From contig NZ_VFOR01000001.1 in assembly GCF_006716235.1 (NCBI RefSeq), positions 1,302,001-1,366,000 of the forward strand: 64,000 nt of DNA, read 5' to 3'. The DNA is from Propioniferax innocua (GTDB taxonomy: Bacteria; Actinomycetota; Actinomycetes; Propionibacteriales; Propionibacteriaceae). This document shows positions 50,701 through 58,244 of this stretch, one piece after another. The translations under genes were made by a program, and so were the position numbers. How positions within the stretch are numbered: position 1 is the stretch's first letter; each line of letters starts with the position of its first letter. The notes under the pieces are model-generated. The model did not search any database, was not told where the DNA came from, and was given only the letters and a program-made list of their open reading frames with translations.

Positions 50701-50980
50701 CTCGCAGAAGCTGAAGGACTCCCTCCTGATCGCGGTCTATGACACCAACCAGGCCCATTCCCGGATGACCGAGCTGTTCAACGAGGGCGGCCCGGTGGAA
50801 AGCGCGATGCTGGAGCTGCTCGGCAAGCTCGTGTACCGCGGGTTGCGCGGTGGGGACGCACAACAGGCCGTTGATGGTTCTGCCTTCGAGGTGGAGGACG
50901 CCGCCAGCCATGGAGACCGCGACACACCCAATTCTCGACAAGGGAAAGACTCTGCTGCCCTCAGCGAGCGGAACTCCTGA
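47795..50980 (+). CDS. hsdR: Type I restriction-modification system, endonuclease/translocase subunit
   Basis: Motor and nuclease that cuts unmodified DNA after translocation. 1,061 residues: N-terminal PD-(D/E)xK domain with E163-L-K165 (FELKTDHKQT), SF2 ATPase with Walker A AGSGKT (K322) and DEAH box (D436), SAT-like FTATPK motif, NKFQTGFDQPLL and QTLSRLNRA motif VI, then a helical C-terminus. GAGGAGGTG ribosome site; TGATG overlap with the GIY-YIG gene. Length is normal for HsdR. Confidence 0.95.
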   Translation: MTNQTWESQFETEICEHLAAHGWLYSPNDDGYDRELALYPADLFAWLEETQPEQLAKKIKPTQSAEAQATSRRALLERLALLLDKGQAGTGGSLHLLRTGFKDTPASFQLMQKQPEQGVNPTVNARYSANRLRIMRQVHYSTKHNKSIDLVAFVNGVPVATFELKTDHKQTIGDAKRQYCHDRDPAGEPLLGFGTRALVHFAVSNDEVWMTTKLAGSKTHFLPFNRGHEGHEGNGPDEDGGSATTYLWRDVLQRDQWLDILGKFIHYEEKRSTDDKGRVRTSHTLIFPRFHQLDAVTKIVRDARTHGAGQRYLIQHSAGSGKTRSIAWSAHRLATLHDDNDQKVFDTVIVVTDRNVLDEQLREAVKQIESKSGVVASISAKEAAKKSFGSKSAYLSEALASGKLIIVVTIQTFPFVLEAIQDDDALAGRRFAVIADEAHSSQTGQTAAKLKAVLSEQEAAELDDGGSVDVEAMLAAEAKSRAATPNISFLAFTATPKSKTMEMFGTPGPDGKPVPFHTYTMAQAIEEGFILDVLQNYTTYKTAYQLAQASQGGELVDESTATKGLMRWVKLHPTNIAQKVSLIIEHFDSNVKHLLDGRAKAMVITDSRKAAVRYKLAMDAYIAKRGYTGYTSLVAFSGDVTDLESGPDPFTEHSLNPGVKDLRTGFEADEYRVMIVANKFQTGFDQPLLCAMYVDKQLAGVAAVQTLSRLNRAMKGKETMVVDFVNDEEQILAAFLPYYAEAEIVATTDPNLLHDLQSKLDTSGYYTPDEVDAVVDAAVQKKGNGAISHALGPIKQRFVAAWNSAQASKDTSAIDELELFRKDVRTFVKLHDFVSQILDFEDVDVERHAIFFRLLIPHLRTHSVTETVDLSDVELVHIKQKETGQHTLDLSEGKPEPLKPSVAAGSKRRRDPKLVLMDELIDRLNAQFAGEDFRPDQVTSWATALVQAMEADEDLQQQASANSEEQFLTSQKLKDSLLIAVYDTNQAHSRMTELFNEGGPVESAMLELLGKLVYRGLRGGDAQQAVDGSAFEVEDAASHGDRDTPNSRQGKDSAALSERNS

Positions 50981-51182
50981 TCGCGCATCATCGGCCCTTC
51001 TGGACCACAGTCACAAGTAACTCCAGTTACCAAGATGGGGGAGATTACCTGCCCCCGACCACACAGCTGCTTCCACGGGAAGAGCGAAGAGATCGTGCAC
51101 GAGGAGAGTGCCCATGGAAGAGCCAAGCCCCGACACCACCCAATGGATTCGCGTCGCTCACTGACCCCCGACTAGAATTGAC

Positions 51183-51281
51183 ACCAGCGGTTCTTCAGGA
51201 GCCTGCCAAGGTTCACCAGCGGTGCTGCCACCGCCCTCCTTAAGTGGATCGGCCCTTGGAGGCTCCTGAAGAACCGCTGGT
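51183..51281. repeat. 28-29 bp inverted repeat at the right end of the R-M operon
   Basis: Arms 51183-51211 (ACCAGCGGTTCTTCAGGAGC...) and 51254-51281 are complementary except for one extra base, with a 42-nt loop. The right arm lies inside the last codons of the DUF3800 gene. It could be a terminator for hsdR and its convergent neighbour or the remnant of a mobile element end. Confidence 0.8.
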
Positions 51282-52049
51282 TTCCTTCCTCGGGCAACCG
51301 GGGCATGGAAACCACGGTTCATTCGTGACAGTCACATTGGTGGGACTCGACATGATCCCGAGCGGGACAGCGCAAGAGTCACTGTTCCGAATCTGATGCC
51401 AGACGCTGAGTAAGTACGCTGGCTCAGTGAGGTTGAATTGCCCATCTGGCCAGATCGCCGCCTTGAGAAATCCGCCGTAAAGATCTGCTGCCTGACTCTC
51501 CAGATACCGGTCGGCAGAGACCCAGCGCAAGCCCTTCTCGAGATGGTGCGGAACCTTCGGATCAGGGATGACCTGACGCAGAATGTATCCCTTGGTTGCC
51601 TCATGGTCGTGACGACGCACGTGCCCGAATCGCGTCCATAGCTGGGCGCCTTCGCCAGCCCAGTTGCGCCCAGCCCACAAGATCGACTTGTACATCTTGA
51701 GCGCAATGAAGTTGTAGAAGAGCGCTTGGTCGCCGTTGAACGCGTCGCGCTTGAGGTCCGCCTTCCTGCAGTAGACGTACATGACTCGCAGATTGGTCAA
51801 AGCACCGAGTCGCGCCGCCGCAAGCCGTCGGTGATCATGAGTCTTGACGTGCCTTTTCCATGACATCACCGTTCCCTCTGGAACCGAAAACAGCTCGCGT
51901 ATGTCACGAACGACTTGTCGCAACTCTGCCGCGCCGTCGTCGTCCACCATGACTGCCGCCATGCCGAACACTGGGCTCGCTTTGGACGACAGCCCACGGT
52001 CACCCGTCTCGTCAACATAAGCGAAGATGCGTGGCTGTTTCGTGGCCAT
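51240..52049 (-). CDS. DUF3800 domain protein
   Basis: A 269-residue protein. IFAYVDETGDRGLSSKASPVFGMAAVMV is the DUF3800 signature, an RNase H-like fold whose first acidic residues (D-E) may be catalytic; such genes are common beside defence systems and mobile elements. The ATG at 52049 is chosen because the 13 upstream codons lack family similarity. The last ~30 codons run through an inverted-repeat arm and look unrelated to the domain (PGCPRKETSGSSGAS), so the C-terminus may have been altered. Convergent with hsdR. Confidence 0.85.
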   Translation of the reverse strand: MATKQPRIFAYVDETGDRGLSSKASPVFGMAAVMVDDDGAAELRQVVRDIRELFSVPEGTVMSWKRHVKTHDHRRLAAARLGALTNLRVMYVYCRKADLKRDAFNGDQALFYNFIALKMYKSILWAGRNWAGEGAQLWTRFGHVRRHDHEATKGYILRQVIPDPKVPHHLEKGLRWVSADRYLESQAADLYGGFLKAAIWPDGQFNLTEPAYLLSVWHQIRNSDSCAVPLGIMSSPTNVTVTNEPWFPCPGCPRKETSGSSGASKGRST

Positions 52050-52156
52050 GCCCTGACGGTAGCGACTCGAACGGACACATGACCGCACCGCGACAATGCT
52101 CCACGCTTGTCAGCCCAAGCAAGTTCAGCCCGAGGCTGCCCTGATACGAGCAGCGA

Positions 52157-52265
52157 ATGGCAGAGCGGCCCCATCCGGCGAAAGCGAGGTCCCATGTCAT
52201 CGTTGGGAAACCTGATCTGAACCATTGCCGACCACCACGACGAGATCAACGCGATTTCCGCGAAC
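52157..52265 (+). pseudogene. hsdM 5' remnant (right direct repeat of the island)
   Basis: Repeats ~37 bp of hsdM leader and codons 1-13, but TGG at codon 9 is TGA. At GCCGACCA the copy jumps ~85 bp ahead in hsdM to CACGACGAGATCAACGCGAT (43811-43834 equivalent), a deletion between two GACCA repeats. No frame remains. Together with 43644-43723 it brackets the R-M island. Confidence 0.85.
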
Positions 52266-52388
52266 CACCTGACGTCCACCGCTGGAGGGCCTAACGTGAC
52301 CACCGTCGTTCACGAACCACCCCCGGTTCCGGGAGACACCGACTCGTCGGTTTCGGTGGCGCCCGGACCATGACGACGGAGCACCATC

Positions 52389-53000
52389 ATGAGCCAAGAC
52401 CCCGCATCGTTCACGGCACAGGACCTCACCAACCCCAGCCTTGACGCCCACACGCTGCGCAGCATCGCCATTGCACGGCCGGATCTGCACTTCGCGGTGC
52501 TTCAGCATCCGAATACACCTCCGCAGCTCGCTGAGGACATCCGACGCCTGTCAAGTTCGAATGGACGATCGCCGCAGCAGACCGGCGGACGGGCGATCGC
52601 ACGCCTGCTTCTGCCGGGGCTGGCCTTCGCGGCATTGCTCGTGACCTTTGCTCCGGCCATGACAGCGACCAAGAGTGGGCTGTTCGACTCGACGACGACC
52701 TCGTTCGCACTCGGCGATCTGGGCTACGGCATGCCCCTGCGCGCAGGATGCGCGCTGGTCGTCATCTTGGGCCTCGCGGCCGCCGCCCGCCCCAAGGCTT
52801 GGCTATACAGCATTCTGTCGATCATCACGTTCCTGATCAGCCTCGCCCTAGGAGCGATCAGCTGGATGTTCATCGGCATGGATGGCCACTCCTCCGACGG
52901 CGTCACGATGAGCCTCGCCTACGGGCCCTTCGCCGCCATCACGCTCGCCGCAGCCATGATCGTCGCCGCATTCATCGGGTTGGGCCGGGTGAAGCAGTAG
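52389..53000 (+). CDS. Leucine-rich-repeat-variant membrane protein
   Basis: A 203-residue protein of unknown function. Residues 1-~55 match the LRV pattern seen in actinobacterial proteins (AQDLTNPSLDAHTLRSIAIARPDLHFAVLQHPNTPPQLAEDI). Four hydrophobic segments follow (~68-90, 115-135, 140-160, 178-200). GGAGCACCATC precedes the ATG. Convergent with the MFS gene. Confidence 0.72.
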   Translation: MSQDPASFTAQDLTNPSLDAHTLRSIAIARPDLHFAVLQHPNTPPQLAEDIRRLSSSNGRSPQQTGGRAIARLLLPGLAFAALLVTFAPAMTATKSGLFDSTTTSFALGDLGYGMPLRAGCALVVILGLAAAARPKAWLYSILSIITFLISLALGAISWMFIGMDGHSSDGVTMSLAYGPFAAITLAAAMIVAAFIGLGRVKQ

Positions 53001-53016
53001 CGAACATTCCGAGGCC

Positions 53017-54402
53017 CTACCGCTCCTCCAGCGCCAGCCCCTTGTGCTCGGGCAGGAACCAACCGGCCACCATGGCGAGGGCGAACATCCCGCCGAACAG
53101 TCCGAACAAGATCCCCAGCCCCAGCGGGGCCACGAGCGGAACCACCATCGGTGCGACCATCGCCGCGATACGCCCGAACGCGGTGGCGGCTCCGGCCCCC
53201 GAAGCCCGTCCCGTGGTCGGGTAGGCCTCGGGCGTGATCGCATACACCGCGCCCCAGGCACCGAGGTTGAAGAAGCTCAGCAGGCATCCGAAGAACATCG
53301 CCACGCCGTACTGCCAAGCCCCGGAACCGGGAGCGATGCTGTCAGCGAGCTGACCGGCGAACCCAAACCCCACTGCGGCCAAAGCCGACCCGCCCAGGAA
53401 CGAGACCAGCGTCGCCCGGCGCCCCCACACCTCGATGAGGATCGCTGCCACCAGATACCCCGGCAGCTGCGCGAGCGTCATGAACAAGGTGAACTCGAAA
53501 CTCTTCACCACCGTCAGGCCGCCTTGATGCAGCAGCGTCGGGATCCAGATGAAGGCCCCGTAGTAGGCGAAGTTGACACCGAACCACACCAGCCAGAGCG
53601 CGATCGTGCGCTGACGAAAACGTGGCTCGAACAGTTCACGCCAACCGATACGTTCGGTTTCAGCTCCCTCGGAGCCGTTCTCGATCTTCAGGGGGCCGGG
53701 ATCACCAGCACCGGCCCGGGCCTGAACTCCGGCAGCGCTCTCCCAGTCCGCGACGATCGCCTCGGCTTCCTCGTGTCGGCCCTTCGACTCCAGGAAGCGC
53801 ACCGATTCGGGCACCTTCGCCCGGATCACCAGCGACCACAGCGCCGGGATGAGGCCGAAGGCCAACGCCCAACGCCAGCCGTTCTCCAGCGGCACGACGA
53901 AGTACCCGACGAGCGCGGCGCCGAGCCAACCCACGGCCCAGAACGACTCGAGCGCCACCACCACACGGCCACGGATCCGCTGCGGAGAGAACTCACTCAC
54001 CAACGTCGATGCCACGGGCAGTTCACCGCCAAGTCCAAGGCCCACCACGAACCGCAACACGATGAGCGCCACCAGTCCCGTTGAGAGGGCCGAGAGCCCC
54101 GTGGCGATCCCGTAGACCAGCAAGGTCAGGGCAAAGACCCGGCGGCGACCGATCCGATCGGCGAGCAGCCCACCCAGCGAGGCGCCCAACGCCATGCCGA
54201 TGAACCCCACCGATGCCAGCACGGATTGCTCAGCACCAGTGAGTGACCACTCCTTCGTCAGCGCCAGCATGATGTAGGCGATGAGCCCCACATCCATGGC
54301 ATCCAGCGCCCAACCGACGCCCGAGGCGAACAGCATCGTGTTGTGTTTCCGCGTGTACGGCAGTCGGTCGAGCCGCTGGGTACGTGTGAGGTTGCTCTGC
54401 AC
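53017..54402 (-). CDS. MFS transporter, sugar/aromatic-acid porter type
   Basis: A 461-residue, 12-helix symporter. GWALDAMDVGLIAYIMLAL (helix 1 D motif), GLLADRIGRRRVF (motif A), LRFVVGLGLGGELPVASTLVSEF and ALESFWAVGWLGAAL are characteristic of the SV2/NiaP/aromatic-acid:H+ group. GTG start; on the minus strand TAAAAT (54409-54414) ends 6 nt before it, so the mRNA is probably leaderless. Divergent from enoyl-CoA hydratase across palindrome A2. The substrate is unknown. Confidence 0.85.
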   Translation of the reverse strand: MQSNLTRTQRLDRLPYTRKHNTMLFASGVGWALDAMDVGLIAYIMLALTKEWSLTGAEQSVLASVGFIGMALGASLGGLLADRIGRRRVFALTLLVYGIATGLSALSTGLVALIVLRFVVGLGLGGELPVASTLVSEFSPQRIRGRVVVALESFWAVGWLGAALVGYFVVPLENGWRWALAFGLIPALWSLVIRAKVPESVRFLESKGRHEEAEAIVADWESAAGVQARAGAGDPGPLKIENGSEGAETERIGWRELFEPRFRQRTIALWLVWFGVNFAYYGAFIWIPTLLHQGGLTVVKSFEFTLFMTLAQLPGYLVAAILIEVWGRRATLVSFLGGSALAAVGFGFAGQLADSIAPGSGAWQYGVAMFFGCLLSFFNLGAWGAVYAITPEAYPTTGRASGAGAATAFGRIAAMVAPMVVPLVAPLGLGILFGLFGGMFALAMVAGWFLPEHKGLALEER

Positions 54403-54408
54403 GTTCGG

Positions 54409-54414
54409 ATTTTA
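54409..54414 (-). promoter_or_regulatory. -10 element of the MFS gene (leaderless)
   Basis: TAAAAT on the minus strand, 6 nt before the GTG start. Confidence 0.55.
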
Positions 54415-54431
54415 GGCGACGTTCAGCGAAG

Positions 54432-54490
54432 TGCAGCGTTTCATCCATGATCGACTCCCAGGGGGCGCTGATCATGGATGAAACGCTGCA
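54432..54490. repeat. Palindrome family A, copy 2 (perfect)
   Basis: Perfect 21-bp inverted repeat: TGCAGCGTTTCATCCATGATC (first 20 bases shared in part with copy 1) at 54432-54452 and its complement at 54470-54490, 17-nt loop. It sits between divergent promoters of the MFS gene and echA. Confidence 0.92.
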
Positions 54491-54520
54491 ATTGGCAGGC
54501 GGCCCTGCCAGACTGGGGCC

Positions 54521-55306
54521 ATGAGCAACGAAGCTTTGGTCCAGGTCACCGTGGAAGGCGCCGTCGCCCGTGTCCACATGAACAACCCCAAGACCCGAAA
54601 CGCCCTGTCGGTCGCGATGATGTCGGCTCTGATCGACGAATTCACCGCGATCGCCGAGCGCAGGGACGTACATGTGGCCGTCCTGTCATCTGAGGGACAC
54701 GTGTTCAGTTCCGGGCACGACCTCAAGGAGCTCAATGGCGCGGACGAGGCCGCCCGCACCGAGATGTTCCGGGTCTGTTCGGAGCTGATGCTGCTCATCC
54801 AGGCCATTCCCCAGCCGGTGATCGCCCAGGTCCAGGGCGTGGCCACCGCGGCCGGATGCCAACTCGTCGCCACGTGCGACCTCGCCGTGGCCGGCTCATC
54901 GGCCCGCTTCGGCACCCCCGGCGTCCGCATCGGGCTGTTCTGCTCCACACCGATGGTGGCCCTGTCACGCGCAGTCCCCCGCAAGCAGGCCATGCGCATG
55001 CTGCTCACCGGAGATCTCATCGAAGCCGAGGATGCCCTCGCCCACGGGCTCGTCTCCGACGTCGTCCCCGACGACGAGTTGCCCGCCGCCACCGCCGAGC
55101 TTGCCGACAAGGTCGCCGCAGCATCCTCAGCCACCGTCGCACTGGGCAAGGCCGCCTTCTACGAGCAGATCCAACTCGCCACCGCCGATGCCTACACCCG
55201 CATGAGCGAAGTCATGGTCGCCAACGCCGGCATGCCCGACGCCCGCGAAGGCATCGACGCCTTCCTCGGCAAACGCACTCCCGTCTGGCAGCACCGCACC
55301 AAGTGA
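54521..55306 (+). CDS. Enoyl-CoA hydratase/isomerase family protein
   Basis: Crotonase-fold enzyme of 261 residues, hydrating 2-enoyl-CoA in fatty-acid or amino-acid breakdown. The CoA/oxyanion motifs SSGHDLKELNG and QGVATAAGCQLVATCDLAVAG are present. In place of the glutamate pair of true hydratases, the second site reads ARFGTPGVRIGLF, so isomerase or another crotonase activity is possible. CAGACT ends 6 nt before the ATG, suggesting a leaderless start. Divergent from the MFS gene. Confidence 0.87.
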   Translation: MSNEALVQVTVEGAVARVHMNNPKTRNALSVAMMSALIDEFTAIAERRDVHVAVLSSEGHVFSSGHDLKELNGADEAARTEMFRVCSELMLLIQAIPQPVIAQVQGVATAAGCQLVATCDLAVAGSSARFGTPGVRIGLFCSTPMVALSRAVPRKQAMRMLLTGDLIEAEDALAHGLVSDVVPDDELPAATAELADKVAAASSATVALGKAAFYEQIQLATADAYTRMSEVMVANAGMPDAREGIDAFLGKRTPVWQHRTK

Positions 55307-55356
55307 GTCCACCTGCAGGGCCCTGGCACACACCCCGCGACCCGACCACCAAGCGC

Positions 55357-55433
55357 CCCACCTCGGCGTTGGGCCATGCCTGCCCGCCCCACCTTGACGC
55401 TTCGCCGCATAGACACGGCACAACGCAGAGATG
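55357..55433. repeat. Palindrome family C, copy 2
   Basis: CCACCTCGGCGTTGGGCC...TGCCCGCCCCACCTTGACGC followed by the conserved string AGACACGGCACAACGCAGAG. The stem is imperfect. Third copy 70 bp further on. Confidence 0.7.
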
Positions 55434-55504
55434 AAGCGCGCCAGGGGCCGCAAACCGCACCAATCACCCACCCATCGACGCCTGACCACCCCACCTTCGG
55501 CCCC

Positions 55505-55550
55505 ACCTTGACGCTTCGCCGCACAGACACGGCACAACGCAGAGGTGGAG
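55505..55550. repeat. Palindrome family C, copy 3
   Basis: CCACCTTGACGCTTCGCC pairs imperfectly with GGCACAACGCAGAGGTGG; the 20-mer AGACACGGCACAACGCAGAG is shared with copy 2. The 55,307-55,708 gap thus holds copies 2 and 3, then the licT promoter and RNA antiterminator. Confidence 0.75.
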
Positions 55551-55586
55551 GCGACGCGGGCCAAGCAGAGGATTCGACGCGGCCGC

Positions 55587-55616
55587 TTGCCCAACAACTA
55601 CGCCACGTCGTACAAT
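55587..55616 (+). promoter_or_regulatory. Promoter of the licT-PTS operon
   Basis: TTGCCC (55587-55592), 18-bp spacer, TACAAT (55611-55616). The transcript would begin near 55623 and carry the antiterminator target. Confidence 0.6.
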
Positions 55617-55636
55617 CAAGGAACCACCAGAAGCAC

Positions 55637-55687
55637 GGGTGTCACTGTTCGGCAGGCATCACCGGAAGCGGCGGAGTACTTCCGCCG
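55637..55687 (+). promoter_or_regulatory. RAT antiterminator site overlapping a terminator-like hairpin
   Basis: 55637-55665 (GGGTGTCACTGTTCGGCAGG...) matches the 29-nt RAT consensus bound by LicT/SacY proteins (GG.TTGTTACTG...GCAGGC...ACC). The 3' end overlaps a hairpin CGGAAG (55663-55668) / CTTCCG (55679-55684), with an alternative CGGCGGA/TCCGCCG stem to 55687. The two folds are mutually exclusive, as in bgl/lic systems. A U-run is missing. Confidence 0.75.
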
Positions 55688-55708
55688 TGCTCAACGAGGA
55701 GCTTTCCT

Positions 55709-56560
55709 GTGCCGCAGCCAACACCGCGCGTTGTTCGCGTTCTGAACAACAACGCCGTCCTCGCCCGAGGGGCCGAGGACGAGATGGTGCTGGTCGGACG
55801 TGGCATCGGGTTCGGTCGCAGCGAAGGCGACCCCATCCCCACCGAAGGTATCCAGAGCCGTTTTGTGGAGGTCGCACCCGAGCAGGTGCAGTTCCTTACG
55901 TGGGCCAGCTCCTTGGGCACCTCGGTGCTGGAGACCATTTCGGCAGCCGTCGATCTCGCGGCCGACCTGCTCGGCGAGCTCCACCCATCGGTCTATCTGC
56001 TGCTCGCCGACCACCTCGCGTTCGCCGTCCACCGGCTCGAACAGGGTCAGGCGATCCGCAATGAGCTGGTCAAGGAGATCCGTGCCTCCTTCCCCGACGA
56101 GTACGCCGCGGCCGAGGTCGTCGTCCATTATCTGAACGCCAACCTCTCGGTGACGATGCCCGTCGACGAAGCCGCCTTCGTCACCCTCCACCTCAATGGG
56201 GCCCGCACCGGGGCCACTGCCAAACAGCCCCTGCAGCGCGCCAATCTCCTGGCCGAACTCGTCGCCCTCGTCCACACCGAATTCGGAATCACCCCCGGCG
56301 CCGACGCCGACCCCACCACCAACGACCTGACCGTCGCCCTGGCCCAACTCATTCGCCGTATCGAGACCGGACGCTGGCGTCACAACAACGCCCTGCACGC
56401 GATCCACCGCGACCTCCCCTCCGAATGCGCGCTCGCTCGGCGTCTGATCACCCGCATCCTCCACACCGATGCCCTGCCGCAAACCGCCCGAGGCGAGGTG
56501 GCCTACACCGCCGTAGGGCTGCACGGCTGGAAACAAGACCACGCACACAGGCGTGCCTGA
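55709..56560 (+). CDS. LicT/BglG-family transcription antiterminator
   Basis: RNA-binding antiterminator controlled by PTS phosphorylation. 283 residues: CAT RNA-binding domain (1-~55: VVRVLNNNAVLARG, LVGRGIGFGRSEGD), then PRD1 (~65-170) and PRD2 (~172-280) with their conserved histidines (LHPSVYLLLADHLAFAV; LLAELVALVHTEFG). GTG start with GAGGAG 7 nt upstream; longer frames upstream run through palindrome C and the leader. Next genes are EIICB and EIIA, 14 bp on. It probably binds the RAT in its own leader. Confidence 0.92.
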   Translation: MPQPTPRVVRVLNNNAVLARGAEDEMVLVGRGIGFGRSEGDPIPTEGIQSRFVEVAPEQVQFLTWASSLGTSVLETISAAVDLAADLLGELHPSVYLLLADHLAFAVHRLEQGQAIRNELVKEIRASFPDEYAAAEVVVHYLNANLSVTMPVDEAAFVTLHLNGARTGATAKQPLQRANLLAELVALVHTEFGITPGADADPTTNDLTVALAQLIRRIETGRWRHNNALHAIHRDLPSECALARRLITRILHTDALPQTARGEVAYTAVGLHGWKQDHAHRRA

Positions 56561-56574
56561 GAAAGGAAGAAACA

Positions 56575-58170
56575 GTGGGATCTCGCATCATGGAGGCGCT
56601 GCAGCGCCTCGGAAAGGCCCTGATGGGTGCGGTGGCAGTGCTGCCGGTCGCAGCCATTCTCATGGGCATCGGCTATTGGATCGACCCTGACGGCTGGGGC
56701 GCGAACAGCATCGTCGCGGCAGTACTCATCAAGTCGGGCTCGGCAGTGCTCGACAATCTCGGTTGGATCTTCGCGGTCGCCATTGCCTTCGGTCTGGCGA
56801 AGGACTCCAACGGCGCGGCAGCACTATCGGGTTTCATCGGTTTCGCCACGGTGAAGATGGTCGTCGGCCCCGAAACGGTGGCGGCGTACAAGGGCATCGA
56901 GGATCCCACCGCGCTCGAGGGTGACGCAGCCCTGTTGTGGGCGTCACAGGGTTGGGACGCCATCGACGACAAGAACGTGCTCATCGGCATCCTCGTCGGC
57001 GTCCTTGCCGCTTGGGTCTACAACAGATTCCACAACACCCGCCTGCCGGATGCACTGGCCTTCTTCTCCGGGCGCCGACTCGTCCCGATCCTGACCTCGG
57101 TGTTCTCCATCGCCCTCGCCGGTGCGATGTATGTGCTGTGGCCCCTGCTGTACACCGGGTTGTTCAACTTCGGTCAATGGATTCAGGGCATGGGTGCCGT
57201 CGGCGCGGGCCTGTACGGCTTCGTCAACCGCCTGCTCATCCCGACAGGTCTGCATCACGCGCTGAACTCCATCTTCTGGTTCGACGTGATCGGCATCGAC
57301 GACATCGGCAAGTTCCTCGCCGGTGGCGCCACCATCGAGGCGGCCAAGGCGGCCACTGACGCGGCGTCGTGCCCCGGCGTCTGGGATGGCAGCACGTGTC
57401 AGGTCGTCGGTGAGGTGGGCCGCTACCAAGGTGGTTTCTTCCCGGTGATGATGTTCGGTCTCCCCGGCGCTGCGCTGGCCATGTTCCTGCGCGCCGATGC
57501 CAAGCGTCGCAAGACCATCGGCTCGCTCATGCTCGCCGGTGCCCTGGCCTCGTTCTTCACCGGTGTCACCGAGCCCCTGGAGTTCACCTTCATGTTCGTC
57601 GCACCGTTGCTGTACCTGGTGCACGCGATCCTGACCGGTCTGTCGATGTTCATCGCCTCGGCCTTCAACTGGACCGCAGGCTTCGGTTTCTCCGCCGGGT
57701 TCGTCGACATGGCGTTGTCATCCCAGAACCCGCTGGCCAACAAGTGGTACATGCTCGCCCTCGTGGGGCTCGCCTACTTCGCCCTGTACTTCGTGGTGTT
57801 CTACTTCCTGATCGGCAGGTTCAACCTGAAGACGCCTGGTCGCGGGGATGTCACCGATGAGGACGCCGACGCCACCCTCGACGCCGATGCCGATGTCATG
57901 GCCACCGCCGATCAGATCATCAAGGGCCTCGGTGGGACCGAGAACATCAAGCTCGTCGATTACTGCACCACGCGTCTGCGTTGCACCGTCGACGACTATG
58001 TGAAGGTGAAGGAGAGCGAGATCAAGAAGGCCGGCATCGCCGGCGTGATCCGGCCCTCGCAGACGTCGGTCCAGGTGGTCGTCGGGCCGCAGGTGCAGTT
58101 CGTGTACGACGCGGTCGCCGATCGGCTCAGGTCCAAGGACGTCGCCCTCGAGGGCGCCAAGGACGAGTGA
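56575..58170 (+). CDS. nagE: PTS N-acetylglucosamine-type transporter, EIICB
   Basis: Sugar-transporting EIIC (residues 1-~425, about ten membrane segments; GLHHALNSIFWFDVIG and TGVTEPLEFTFMFVAPLLY carry the sugar-site H and E) fused to an EIIB domain (~440-531) with phosphorylated C464 in DYCTTRLR. Overall closest in look to the NagE/PtsG glucose-GlcNAc family; the NxxxW/D pattern favours GlcNAc. No EIIA in the chain; EIIA is encoded next. GTG start with AAAGGAAG. Sugar specificity is inferred. Confidence 0.88.
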   Translation: MGSRIMEALQRLGKALMGAVAVLPVAAILMGIGYWIDPDGWGANSIVAAVLIKSGSAVLDNLGWIFAVAIAFGLAKDSNGAAALSGFIGFATVKMVVGPETVAAYKGIEDPTALEGDAALLWASQGWDAIDDKNVLIGILVGVLAAWVYNRFHNTRLPDALAFFSGRRLVPILTSVFSIALAGAMYVLWPLLYTGLFNFGQWIQGMGAVGAGLYGFVNRLLIPTGLHHALNSIFWFDVIGIDDIGKFLAGGATIEAAKAATDAASCPGVWDGSTCQVVGEVGRYQGGFFPVMMFGLPGAALAMFLRADAKRRKTIGSLMLAGALASFFTGVTEPLEFTFMFVAPLLYLVHAILTGLSMFIASAFNWTAGFGFSAGFVDMALSSQNPLANKWYMLALVGLAYFALYFVVFYFLIGRFNLKTPGRGDVTDEDADATLDADADVMATADQIIKGLGGTENIKLVDYCTTRLRCTVDDYVKVKESEIKKAGIAGVIRPSQTSVQVVVGPQVQFVYDAVADRLRSKDVALEGAKDE

Positions 58171-58244
58171 CACCGCCCACCCATCCACACGCGGCGTCCT
58201 TGGAGAGGGGCTCCGAGGACGCCGCCCCACACCCAAGGAGAATC

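Noticed and set aside
43644-52235. Classical att sites of an integrative element
   Set aside because: The direct repeats are hsdM sequence itself, there is no recombinase, and the right copy is degenerate; duplication or gene replacement explains them better.
55376-55708. N-terminal extension of LicT from an upstream ATG
   Set aside because: The added codons run through palindrome C, the promoter and the RAT; the GTG at 55709 has a ribosome site and gives the canonical CAT-domain start.
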